Origin: Raineyella antarctica
GTDB taxonomy: Bacteria; Actinomycetota; Actinomycetes; Propionibacteriales; Propionibacteriaceae
DNA: 64,000 nt
Direction: 5' to 3'
Assembly (NCBI RefSeq): GCF_900092135.1
Contig: NZ_FMYF01000003.1
Span: forward strand, 124,001 to 188,000
In this document: positions 7,600 to 15,758 of the stretch, one piece after another
Layout: each line of letters begins with the position of its first letter
Numbering within the stretch: the first letter of the stretch is position 1
Notes under the pieces: generated by a model
What the model saw: only the letters and a program-made list of their open reading frames with translations
Databases searched by the model: none
Told to the model about the DNA's origin: nothing
Program-made: the position numbers and the translations under genes

Positions 7600-8250
7600 T
7601 CAGAGGGCGGCGAAGGCCTCGGCGATCGGCACGTCCCCGTCGGCGAACCGGATGAACCTGCCGATGGTCGCCGGCTGGGCGAGGGCCTCACGCACGGCGA
7701 GGGCCACGTTGGCCCGCGACGTCCGCCGTCCGCGCGACATGTCGCCGGCGCCGATCTCTCCGGTCGGCTGGTCCAGCGTCAGGGTGCCCGGGCCGAGGAT
7801 CGTCCAGTCCAGGTCCGTGCCCCGCAGGTGCTCATCGGCGGCCAGCTTCGCATCCGCGTACGGGAAGAAGGAGTTGTCCGGGTCGATCCCGTGGTCGGGC
7901 ACCGAGCCGGCCCACGACACCATCACGTAGCGGCGTACGCCGGCCGCTGCGGCGGCCTCCATCGACCGGATCGCTGCGTCCCGGTCGACGGCGTACGTAC
8001 GGGCCGGGTCACCGCCCCCAGCGCCGGCGGACCAGACCACGGCATCGGCACCGGCGAGCGCTGCCGCCATCGCGGGGACGTCCATCGTCTCGGCATCGGC
8101 CAGCACCGGCTCGGCGCCGACCGCCCGGACCTCCTCGAACTGGTCCTCGTGCCGCACCCAGGCCAGCACGCGGTCCCCCTGCTCCACCAGGAGCGGGGCC
8201 AGCCGCAGTGCCACCTTGCCGTGTCCGCCGATGATCGCGATCGTTGCCAT
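7600..8250 (-). CDS. NAD(P)-binding NmrA/SDR-like protein
   Basis: 216-residue Rossmann protein with the motif IGGHGKVA near the N-terminus and YADAKLAAD replacing the classical catalytic YxxxK (Tyr and Lys retained). This belongs to the NAD(P)H-binding atypical SDR group, often quinone- or redox-linked; the substrate is unknown. The ATG at 8250 is preferred over a GTG two codons upstream. It is divergent from the pirin gene, separated by 142 bases holding a palindrome. Confidence 0.8.
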   Translation of the reverse strand: MATIAIIGGHGKVALRLAPLLVEQGDRVLAWVRHEDQFEEVRAVGAEPVLADAETMDVPAMAAALAGADAVVWSAGAGGGDPARTYAVDRDAAIRSMEAAAAAGVRRYVMVSWAGSVPDHGIDPDNSFFPYADAKLAADEHLRGTDLDWTILGPGTLTLDQPTGEIGAGDMSRGRRTSRANVALAVREALAQPATIGRFIRFADGDVPIAEAFAAL

Positions 8251-8336
8251 GTCCACAAACTACCGGGCCCGCGAACCACCGGGACCACACACTCCCCGGC
8301 GGCACGCCCTCTGGCTCTCCCCGGCCTCCGGGAATA

Positions 8337-8350
8337 TGATTGACCAATCA
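8337..8350. promoter_or_regulatory. palindrome in the NmrA-like/pirin divergent promoter
   Basis: TGATTG-AC-CAATCA is a perfect 6-2-6 palindrome 42 bases before the pirin start; it contains TTGACC, a possible -35 element. The binding regulator is not known. Confidence 0.4.
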
Positions 8351-8392
8351 ACTGTTGTACGAGGCAGTAGATGCCCACCACCAGGAGGAACC

Positions 8393-9370
8393 ATGCCCGC
8401 CGTGACCGCCGATACCCTCACCCTGCCGCGCATCACGGCCGCCCGCCCGGAGGAGTCCGAGCGGACCGCCGTCAGCGTGACCTCCGCCCCCAGCTCCTTC
8501 GAGGGGGACGGCTTCCCGGTCCGCCGCGCCTTCGCGGGCGTGTCCTTCGAGCAGCTCGACCCGTTCGTGCACATGGACCAGATGGGTGAGGTCGAGTACG
8601 CGCCGGGCGAGGCCCGCGGCACCGACTGGCACCCGCACCGCGGGTTCGAGACCGTCACGTACATCATGGACGGCAAGTTCCAGCACCAGGACTCCCACGG
8701 TGGTGGCGGCATGATCACCGACGGCGCCACGCAGTGGATGACCGCCGGCCAGGGCGTGCTGCACATCGAGACCCCGCCGGCCGAACTCGTCGACGCCGGA
8801 GGCCTGTTCCACGGCATCCAGCTGTGGGTCAACCTGCCGGCCAGGGACAAGATGATCGCGCCGCGCTACCAGAACCTGGAGGGCGGCCAGGTCGCCCTGC
8901 TCGCCTCCTCCGATGCCGGTGCGCTGGTCCGGGTGATCGCCGGCGAGGTCGACGGCCACCGCGGCCCCGGCTCGACCTTCACCCCGATCACCATGGCCCA
9001 CGCCACCATCCAGCCCGGCGAGAAGCTCTCCCTGCCGTGGCGCAAGGACTTCAACAGCCTGGTCTACGTGCTCGGTGGCCAGGGAACCGTCGGCGGCGAC
9101 GCCCGCCCGGTCCGTACCGGTCAGCTCGCCGTGATGGGCACCGGGGACCGGCTGACCATCGCCGCGGACGAGCACCAGTCGGGCAAGGAGCCCGCCCTGG
9201 AGGTGCTGCTGCTCGGCGGCCGCCCGATCGGTGACCCGGTCGTGCAGTACGGACCGTTCGTGATGAACACCCGCCAGGAGATCATGCAGGCCTTCGAGGA
9301 CTTCCAGCACGGACGCCTCGGCCAGGTGCCGGCCGACGGCCTGCGTCCCTACCACGGCAAGCGCGGCTGA
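8393..9370 (+). CDS. pirin family protein
   Basis: 325-residue bicupin. The metal ligands of pirin are conserved in the N-terminal cupin as His80 and His82 (HPHRGFET), His124 and Glu126 (GVLHIE). Bacterial pirins can act as iron-dependent quercetinases or bind partner enzymes; the role here is open. The start is fixed by AGGAGG at 8384-8389. Divergent from an NmrA-like redox protein, and followed by a strong terminator. Confidence 0.92.
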   Translation: MPAVTADTLTLPRITAARPEESERTAVSVTSAPSSFEGDGFPVRRAFAGVSFEQLDPFVHMDQMGEVEYAPGEARGTDWHPHRGFETVTYIMDGKFQHQDSHGGGGMITDGATQWMTAGQGVLHIETPPAELVDAGGLFHGIQLWVNLPARDKMIAPRYQNLEGGQVALLASSDAGALVRVIAGEVDGHRGPGSTFTPITMAHATIQPGEKLSLPWRKDFNSLVYVLGGQGTVGGDARPVRTGQLAVMGTGDRLTIAADEHQSGKEPALEVLLLGGRPIGDPVVQYGPFVMNTRQEIMQAFEDFQHGRLGQVPADGLRPYHGKRG

Positions 9371-9405
9371 CCGCCCGGTCACCACACCCCAGCCCCCCAG
9401 CAGTA

Positions 9406-9446
9406 CGAGGCACCCCCGCCGGCCGATGGCCGCCGGGGGTGCCTCG
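9406..9446. terminator. bidirectional terminator
   Basis: A 19-base arm (9406-9424) pairs with 9428-9446 with one mismatch and a 3-base loop, between convergent pirin and osmoprotectant operons. Confidence 0.8.
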
Positions 9447-9468
9447 TCGTCGTGCTTGGCCCGTTGGC

Positions 9469-10404
9469 TCAGACCAGCTTCTTCTCCTTCAGCCAGTCGC
9501 CGGCGATCTTCGCCGGGGAGGCCTTCTCGGAGCCCTGGTTGCGGGCGTTCATCGCCAGCAGGTCGTTGGTGGTCAGGGCCGCCGAGACCGAGTCCAGCGT
9601 CTTCTTGACGTCGGCGCTGGCGACCTTGTCACTGATCATCGGCACCACGTTCTGCGACATGATCATGTTCTTCGGGTCCGAGAGCGTGACGAAGCCGTTG
9701 TCGGTGATCGCCGGGGTGGTGCTGTAGATGTCGGCCATGTCCACCGAACCGTCCTTGAGCGCCTTGACGGTCAGCGGGCCGCCGGCATCCGAGATCGCGG
9801 TGAAGGTGATCTTGCCGGCGGGCACCCCGTACACGTCGGTCAGGCCCTTGGGGCCGTACGGGCGCTGGGCCAGCTCCGGGTTGCCGCCGACCTTCAGCTG
9901 TCCCTGGAACTTGGACAGGTCGGCCAGTGACGTGATGCCGTTCTGGTCGGAGAACTGCTTGGTCACGTTGTAGGAGTCCTTGTCCTCGGCCGGGGCCGGG
10001 GTCAGGGTGGTGAAGCCCTGCGGGCTGGCCTTGGCCAGTGCCGCGTTGACCTCCTCGGGGGTCTTCGCGGTGGTCTTCGGGTCGAGGTACTGCAGCAGGT
10101 TGCCGGTGTACTCGGGGACCAGGTCGACCGAGCCGTCCTTCAGGGCGGCGATGTAGATGTCGCGGGCACCGATCTGCATGTGCCGCTCGACGGTGACACC
10201 CTTGGCCTCCAGCGCCTGGGCGTACGCCTCGGCGATGATCTCGGACTCGGGGAAGTTGGCGGATCCGACCTTGATCGTGCCGGCGGCGGCAGAGGAGCCC
10301 GCAGCCGGCGAGGAACCCGCGGTCGGGTTGGAGGTGGCGCACCCGGCGAGCGCCAGGAGCATGGCAGCACCGGCTGCCAGGAGTCGTACGGGTCGGCGGG
10401 TCAT
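9469..10404 (-). CDS. osmoprotectant ABC transporter substrate-binding lipoprotein
   Basis: 311-residue lipoprotein of the OpuC/ProX type. The signal peptide ends in the lipobox LAGC at about residue 22, followed by a Ser/Ala linker and the binding domain (IKVGSANFPESEIIAEAY start, ALKDGSVDLVPEYTGN). Ligands in this family are glycine betaine, choline or related quaternary amines. GGAGGAACC stands directly before the ATG. Last gene of the operon, 65 bases after the second permease. Confidence 0.92.
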   Translation of the reverse strand: MTRRPVRLLAAGAAMLLALAGCATSNPTAGSSPAAGSSAAAGTIKVGSANFPESEIIAEAYAQALEAKGVTVERHMQIGARDIYIAALKDGSVDLVPEYTGNLLQYLDPKTTAKTPEEVNAALAKASPQGFTTLTPAPAEDKDSYNVTKQFSDQNGITSLADLSKFQGQLKVGGNPELAQRPYGPKGLTDVYGVPAGKITFTAISDAGGPLTVKALKDGSVDMADIYSTTPAITDNGFVTLSDPKNMIMSQNVVPMISDKVASADVKKTLDSVSAALTTNDLLAMNARNQGSEKASPAKIAGDWLKEKKLV

Positions 10405-10469
10405 GGTTCCTCCAAGGGATGGTGGGCGGTGGAGTGGTGGCTGCTGGGGGAGGTGAGGGTCGGGTCGGG

Positions 10470-11162
10470 TCAGGTCTCGACCCCGGTCGCGGCGCGGACG
10501 CCGGCGGTGACCAGGGAGCGTTGCAGGAGCAGGAGCAGGCCGTCGATGGCCAGCGCGAGGACGGTGACCAGCACGGCGCCGGCGAGCATCTGCGAGTAGT
10601 CGCGCACGGGCAGCCCGTCCAGGATGAAGCGGCCCAGGCCGCCCAGCCCGAGGTAGGCGGCGATCGTCGCGGTGGCGATGACCTGCAGGGTGGCCGAGCG
10701 GATCCCGCCGAGCACCATCGGCGCGGCAAGGGGCATCTCGACGGCGGTGACGATCTGGCGCTCGCTGAAGCCGGTGGCCCGGGCGCCGTCGACGACGTCG
10801 CGGTCGATCCCCTCCACCCCGGCGTACGCGCCGGCCAGGATCGGGGGGGCGGCCAGCACGGCGAGCACGATCGTGGAGGGCAGCAGGGCGCCGTTGATGC
10901 CGACGCCGAGCGCCACCGCGAGGAAGGTCAGCAGGCCCAGCGAGGGCAGCGCCCGGAGCGCGCCCGAGGTGCCGATCGCGATCGCCCGGCCACGTCCGGT
11001 GTGGCCGATCCACAGGCCCAGGGGCAGTGCGATCACCGTGGCCAGCACCAGGGCGAGCAGCGAGTAGAGCAGGTGCTCCCCCAGCCGGGCACCGATCCCC
11101 GTCGGCCCGGCCCAGTGGGCGGGGTCGAGGATCCAGGCGAGGGCGGACAGCAGGAACCTCAT
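10470..11162 (-). CDS. osmoprotectant ABC transporter permease
   Basis: 230-residue inner-membrane permease with about six helices and the conserved permease loop (GARATGFSERQIVTAVEMPLA). It is the partner of the permease encoded just upstream, and together they form the heterodimeric channel of an OpuC-type importer. Start and previous stop overlap as ATGA, with GGGAGG upstream, so translation is coupled. Confidence 0.92.
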   Translation of the reverse strand: MRFLLSALAWILDPAHWAGPTGIGARLGEHLLYSLLALVLATVIALPLGLWIGHTGRGRAIAIGTSGALRALPSLGLLTFLAVALGVGINGALLPSTIVLAVLAAPPILAGAYAGVEGIDRDVVDGARATGFSERQIVTAVEMPLAAPMVLGGIRSATLQVIATATIAAYLGLGGLGRFILDGLPVRDYSQMLAGAVLVTVLALAIDGLLLLLQRSLVTAGVRAATGVET

Positions 11163-11815
11163 CGGTCCTCCCGGCGCGTGTCGGTGGCGCGGACCCAGGG
11201 CATCAGCAGCCGGCCGGCCAGGACGAGCAGGGCATCGAAGAGCAGGGCGAGGACCACGGTGCCGACGATCCCGACGATGATCTCGGTCAGGAAGCTGCGG
11301 GTGTAGCCGTCGGTGAAGAAGTAGCCCAGCGAGGGCACGCCGATCAGCGCGCCGACCGAGACCAGGGACAGCGTCGAGGCGCTGACCACCCGCAGCCCGG
11401 CCAGCATCGGCGGCCCGGCCAGTGGGAGGTCGACGACCCGGAACCGCTGGCCGGGGCTGTGGCCGATGGCGGTCGCGCTGTCGCGTACGCCGGCGTCGAC
11501 CGCGTCGAAGGCCTCGGTGCAGCTGCGCACCATCAGGGCGACGCCGTACAGCGTCAGGGCGACCACGACGTTGAGGGGGTCCAGGATCTGCGTGCCGATC
11601 AGCACCGGCAGGATCACGAACAACGGCAGCGAGGGCAGGGCGTAGAGGATCCCGCTGCCGGACAGCAGCACCCGGCGGGCGGTCCGGCGCCGGTGCGCCC
11701 ACCAGCCCAGCGGGATCGAGAGCACCAGCGACAGCAGGATCGGCAGGACGGACAGCAGGACGTGGTTGAGCGCGAGCGAGACGACCTGGTCCCAGTTCGC
11801 GACCACCCAGCGCAT
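11159..11815 (-). CDS. osmoprotectant ABC transporter permease
   Basis: 218-residue permease, first of the pair, with five to six helices and the loop GVRDSATAIGHSPGQRFRVVDLPLAGP that docks on the ATPase. The start codon shares one base with the stop of the ATPase gene (TGATG). C-terminal tail is short and basic. Together with the neighbours it forms a complete importer; likely osmotically induced by analogy to OpuC operons, but no operator was recognised. Confidence 0.92.
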   Translation of the reverse strand: MRWVVANWDQVVSLALNHVLLSVLPILLSLVLSIPLGWWAHRRRTARRVLLSGSGILYALPSLPLFVILPVLIGTQILDPLNVVVALTLYGVALMVRSCTEAFDAVDAGVRDSATAIGHSPGQRFRVVDLPLAGPPMLAGLRVVSASTLSLVSVGALIGVPSLGYFFTDGYTRSFLTEIIVGIVGTVVLALLFDALLVLAGRLLMPWVRATDTRREDR

Positions 11816-12630
11816 CAGCCGGCTCCCTGGTCGACGAAGCCGGTGACACGCCCCTCGGCGTCGATCACCGCCTGCACGCCGTCGCGGGTCTCGGTGTGCA
11901 GCCGGCGGCGCGGACCGCCGATGAACTCGGCGACGAAGTCGTCGGCCGGGTGGGCCATGATCTGGGACGGTTCCCCGGACTGGGCGACCTCGGCACCCTT
12001 GCGCAGCACCAGCACGTTGGATCCCAGCAGGAACGCCTCGTCGACGTCGTGGGTGACGAACAGGATGGTCTTGCCGAGGTCGGCCTGGATCCGCTGCAGC
12101 TCGCGCTGCAGGTCGCGCCGCACCACCGGGTCGACGGCACCGAACGGCTCGTCCATCAGCAGGATGTTCGGGTCGGCGGCCAGGGCCCGCGCCACGCCGA
12201 CCCGCTGGCGCTGGCCCCCGGACAGCTGCGAGGGGTAGCGGTCCGCGATCCCGGGGTCGAGGCCGACCAGCTCCAGCAGCTCCAGGGCGCGGCGGCGGGC
12301 GGCGCGCCGAGGGGAGCCCTCCAGCACCGGGACGGTGGCCACGTTGTCGGCGACGGTGCGGTGCGGCAGCAGCCCGGCGCTCTGCATCACGTAGCCGATC
12401 CGCCGGCGCAGGGCGACCGGGTCGAGGTCGGCGACGTTGTCGTCGTCGATCCAGACCGACCCGCTGGTCGGGTCGACCATCCGGTTGACCATCCGCATCA
12501 GGGTGGTCTTGCCGCATCCGGAGGAGCCGAGCAGCACTGCCACCTGGTGCGAGGGCACCTCCAAGGAGAAGTCCTCGACAGCGACGGTCCCGTCCGGGAA
12601 TCGCTTGTGGACATGGTCGAAGCGGATCAT
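11815..12630 (-). CDS. osmoprotectant ABC transporter ATP-binding protein
   Basis: 271-residue ATPase, first gene of the operon. Walker A GSSGCGKTT, the Q-loop YVMQSAG, the signature LSGGQRQR and Walker B ILLMDEPFGAVD are intact. It lacks the tandem CBS domains found on many OpuCA proteins: the C-terminus ends soon after the AEFIGGPRRR segment with a single short tail. The ATG follows AGGAGAGAC. Predicted to power uptake of glycine betaine or choline. Confidence 0.92.
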   Translation of the reverse strand: MIRFDHVHKRFPDGTVAVEDFSLEVPSHQVAVLLGSSGCGKTTLMRMVNRMVDPTSGSVWIDDDNVADLDPVALRRRIGYVMQSAGLLPHRTVADNVATVPVLEGSPRRAARRRALELLELVGLDPGIADRYPSQLSGGQRQRVGVARALAADPNILLMDEPFGAVDPVVRRDLQRELQRIQADLGKTILFVTHDVDEAFLLGSNVLVLRKGAEVAQSGEPSQIMAHPADDFVAEFIGGPRRRLHTETRDGVQAVIDAEGRVTGFVDQGAG

Positions 12631-12666
12631 GTCTCTCCTGTCGTCGTCTGGGTCGACTCAATCACA

Positions 12667-13524
12667 TCAGGCCGACATTCGGCCTCGTTCCGCCCGGAGC
12701 AACTGCTCCAGTGAGGTCGCCGGACGTCCCAGCAGGGCCGGGACGTCGTCGGTGGCCGGCTGCATCTCGCCGCGGGCGATCGCGACGTACGTCGACACCC
12801 AGGCCTCGACCTGCCAGTCGGGCGCGCCGTAGCGGGCCCGCGAGGCGTACGCCTCGGCCAAGGTCTCCTCCTCGTAGCGCACCGGACGCCCCTGCGCGGC
12901 GGACACGATGGCGGCGACGTCATCCAAGGTGAGCTCCTCCGGTCCTGTCAGGTCGTACGTCCGGCCCGCGTGCGCGCCCGGGTCCAGCAACACCGCGGCG
13001 GCCACGTCGGCGATGTCGTCCTGCGCCACCGCAGCGACCCGGCCGTGGCCCGCCGGACCGCGGATCACCCCGCCCTCGCCCTCGTCCTCGACCATGCCGG
13101 GCAGGAAGTCGGCGTAGAGGCAGTCTCGCAGGAAGGTCCAGGCCGGCCCGGCCGAGCGGAGCGCCTGCTCGGTGTGGAAGTGGGTCCGGGCCAGGGTGAA
13201 CGTCGCCTTCGGCGCCGCGCCGAAGAAGGAGGTGTAGACGACGTGGCCGACCCCGGCCTGCGCGGCGGCCCGGACGAAGGTGAGGTGCTGCTCGAGCCGG
13301 TCCTCGCTCTCGGAGGCCGAGACCATCAGCACGGCGTCGACCCCGGCCAGCGCGGCGCGGACCGCGTCGGCATCGCCGTACGGGGCGAGGACGGCTTCGG
13401 CACCGGGCAGTTCGGGTGCCCGGGACGGGTCCCGGACCAGGAGCCGGGTGGCGACACCCGCGGCGGCGAGTCGCTGCGCGATCCGTCCGCCGAGCCGCCC
13501 GGTCGCCCCTGTGACTGCAATCAT
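12667..13524 (-). CDS. NmrA-like NAD(P)H-binding oxidoreductase
   Basis: 285-residue atypical SDR with the dinucleotide motif TGATGRLGG at residues 5-13 and a C-terminal substrate region typical of QorB-type NAD(P)H:quinone reductases and NmrA sensors. The catalytic YxxxK is missing, as in those families. The start ATG is preceded by TAGCGT with a 6-base gap, a leaderless layout. It is divergent from an alpha/beta hydrolase gene 105 bases away. Confidence 0.85.
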   Translation of the reverse strand: MIAVTGATGRLGGRIAQRLAAAGVATRLLVRDPSRAPELPGAEAVLAPYGDADAVRAALAGVDAVLMVSASESEDRLEQHLTFVRAAAQAGVGHVVYTSFFGAAPKATFTLARTHFHTEQALRSAGPAWTFLRDCLYADFLPGMVEDEGEGGVIRGPAGHGRVAAVAQDDIADVAAAVLLDPGAHAGRTYDLTGPEELTLDDVAAIVSAAQGRPVRYEEETLAEAYASRARYGAPDWQVEAWVSTYVAIARGEMQPATDDVPALLGRPATSLEQLLRAERGRMSA

Positions 13525-13629
13525 GGGCCAACGCTAGGCCCAGCACCGCCGGTTGGGAAGGAGACCTGCCGGGGAACGGCCGACTCGGAACCGGGCGTCG
13601 CCGCGCGTCCCGACTGGCACGATGGAGCC

Positions 13630-14433
13630 ATGACTCTGCTTGCCTGGCACCGCCACGGGACCGTCCCCGCCGAGGGATCCCTCGCCGAGGTCCCCCTCGT
13701 GCTGCTCCACGCCTTCCCCTTCGACGCGACGATGTGGCACGACGTGGTCGCGGAACTGGACGACATCCCGGTGCTGACCGTGGACGCCCCCGGGTTCGGT
13801 GACTCCGCCCCCCTGCAGGGTGAGCCCTCCCTCGTCCCGTACGCCGACGCCATCGTCGCCGACCTGGCCGAGCTGGGGGTGCACCGGGCCGTCGTGGCCG
13901 GGCTCTCCATGGGCGGCTACACGCTGCTCGAGATCGCCTCCCGCCGCCCCGAGGTCCTCGCCGGCCTGGCGCTGCTCGACACCAAGGCGACCGCCGACGA
14001 CGACGATGCCCGAGCGGCCCGGCTGGCCGCCGCCGACGAGGCGGAGGGCGAGGGCGGCAACGAGGTCGTCAGCGGGCTGCTGCTGAAGGCCCTGAGCCCG
14101 ATCACCCTGGCCAACCGCCCCCAGGTGGTCGACCAGGTCCGAGAGGACCTCGGCCGGGCCCCCGCCGCCGGCATCGCCTGGGCCCAGCGCGCGATGGCCG
14201 CCCGCCCGGACCACCTGGAGGCCCTGGGCCTGATCAGTGCCCCGGCGATCGTGCTCCGCGGGGAGCACGACACGATGGGCACGGCCGCCGATGCGCGCCA
14301 GATGGCCAGCCGGCTGGCCGACGTGGAGATGATCGAGATCCCCGAGGCGGGCCACTTCAGCCACGTCGAGACCCCCGCCGCCGTCGCGCAGGCCGTGCAC
14401 GCGCTGTACCTGCGTGCGGTCCGCCGGGACTGA
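13630..14433 (+). CDS. alpha/beta hydrolase
   Basis: 267-residue hydrolase. The nucleophile elbow GLSMGGY, the acid in GEHDTM and the catalytic His in AGHFSHVE make a complete Ser-Asp-His triad, and an HAFPF oxyanion segment lies near the N-terminus. The reaction is not identifiable. Both a GGAG ribosome site and a CACGAT box 6 bases upstream accompany the ATG, so the mode of initiation is ambiguous. It converges on the VIT1-type gene. Confidence 0.85.
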   Translation: MTLLAWHRHGTVPAEGSLAEVPLVLLHAFPFDATMWHDVVAELDDIPVLTVDAPGFGDSAPLQGEPSLVPYADAIVADLAELGVHRAVVAGLSMGGYTLLEIASRRPEVLAGLALLDTKATADDDDARAARLAAADEAEGEGGNEVVSGLLLKALSPITLANRPQVVDQVREDLGRAPAAGIAWAQRAMAARPDHLEALGLISAPAIVLRGEHDTMGTAADARQMASRLADVEMIEIPEAGHFSHVETPAAVAQAVHALYLRAVRRD

Positions 14434-14472
14434 CCGGCCGACGCCACGGCCCCTGCCGGGCGGTCGGGTGGC

Positions 14473-15192
14473 TCAGCTGCCGCCGACGCCCAGCAGGGTG
14501 CCGATGCCGTACGTGATCGCCATCCCCAGCCCACCGCCGACCAGCAGCCGCACGACCGCGCGACCGCGAGGGGCACCACCGAGCCTGGCGCTGACCAGGC
14601 CGGTGAGGCCCAGTGCGACCAGGACCACGGCGAAGGTGAGCGGGATCCGCCAGGCGGGCACCGGCATCAGCAGGATTGCCAGCACCGGCAGGATTGCCCC
14701 GAGGGTGAACGAGACCGCCGAGGCTGCAGCGGCCTGCCAGGGGCTGGTCAGCTCGTCGGCGTCGATGCCCAGTTCGATGTGCAGGTGGCTGCCCAGCGCG
14801 TCATGCTCGGTGAGCTCGCGGGCCACCTTGGTCGCGGTCTCCTTCGACAGGCCGCGGTGGCGGTAGAGGCCGACGAGCTCGGCGAACTCCTGGTCGGGGT
14901 AGTTCTCGAGTTCGAAGCTCTCCTTGGCGATCAGGGCCTTCTCGGTGTCGCGCTGGGTGGAGACCGAGACGTACTCGCCCAGGGCCATCGAGACCGCCCC
15001 CGAGACGATGCCGGCGACACCGGCGACCATGATCGCTCCGGTGGCGGACGCATTGACGGCGGCGACGCCGATCACCAGGCCGGCGGTCGAGACGATGCCG
15101 TCGTTGGCGCCGAGCACGCCGGCGCGCAGCCAGTTCAGGCGGCCCGCGACCGCCGAGGTGTGGGGTTCTGGGGCGCTGCCGGGGTGGGACAT
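14473..15192 (-). CDS. VIT1/CCC1 family iron/manganese transporter
   Basis: 239-residue membrane protein of the vacuolar iron transporter family: GRLNWLRAGVLGANDGIVST start of helix one, the SMALGEYVSVSTQ segment, a cytosolic metal-binding helical stalk (about residues 85-140), and three C-terminal helices. It probably exports Fe(II) or Mn(II). The ATG at 15192 matches the family N-terminus, but an ATG at 15231 has a better ribosome site (GAAGGG at 5 bases) and would add 13 residues. Confidence 0.88.
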   Translation of the reverse strand: MSHPGSAPEPHTSAVAGRLNWLRAGVLGANDGIVSTAGLVIGVAAVNASATGAIMVAGVAGIVSGAVSMALGEYVSVSTQRDTEKALIAKESFELENYPDQEFAELVGLYRHRGLSKETATKVARELTEHDALGSHLHIELGIDADELTSPWQAAAASAVSFTLGAILPVLAILLMPVPAWRIPLTFAVVLVALGLTGLVSARLGGAPRGRAVVRLLVGGGLGMAITYGIGTLLGVGGS

Positions 15193-15352
15193 CCTGGTGG
15201 TACCTTCCGTCGCGACTGTGGCAGTCGCCATTCCATCCCTTCGGCGGGGAAACTTCCAGTGAGGCCCGCCTGCCGTGGGCCGGTCGCCGAGCCTGCCTGA
15301 GTCTAGAGTGAGGACGAGTGCCGCCAACGAGAGCCAACCCCCAGGAGCACCG

Positions 15353-15739
15353 ATGAATTTCGAGAAGATCGTCTTCGGCTTCTTCATCACTCTCGCGGCG
15401 ACGCTGAACTTCGGCTTCACCATCGGCAACCTCGGCGACCCCCTGCTCCACAACGTCTGGGAGCTGGCGGCCGCGATCCTGGTCAGCCTGATCGCGACGG
15501 TGCTGAAGTTCGGGGACCGGACCCAGCTGGGGGCGGTCCACCTGGCCACCAGCCTGGTAGCCGACCTGCAGCTGATCGGCTCGGGCATCGTCTGGACGCT
15601 CTACTCGCACGTGGCCGGCTCCGACCCGCTGAGCACGCACCAGATGGCGACAGTGGTGTCGCTGTCGGCAGGGGCGCTGTTCGCCAACACCATCTCGGTG
15701 GTGCTGATGATCACCGAATCCGTCATGCTGCGCCGCTGA
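15353..15739 (+). CDS. DUF6394 family membrane protein
   Basis: 128-residue protein with about four membrane helices and the conserved block IATVLKFGDRTQLGAVHLATSLVADLQLI. Function is unknown. The gene is directly upstream of an RCK-type potassium channel on the same strand (19-base gap), so a channel accessory role is inferred. AGGAG at 15343-15347 sets the start. Confidence 0.75.
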   Translation: MNFEKIVFGFFITLAATLNFGFTIGNLGDPLLHNVWELAAAILVSLIATVLKFGDRTQLGAVHLATSLVADLQLIGSGIVWTLYSHVAGSDPLSTHQMATVVSLSAGALFANTISVVLMITESVMLRR

Positions 15740-15758
15740 CCGGCGGCGGGACGGCCCC

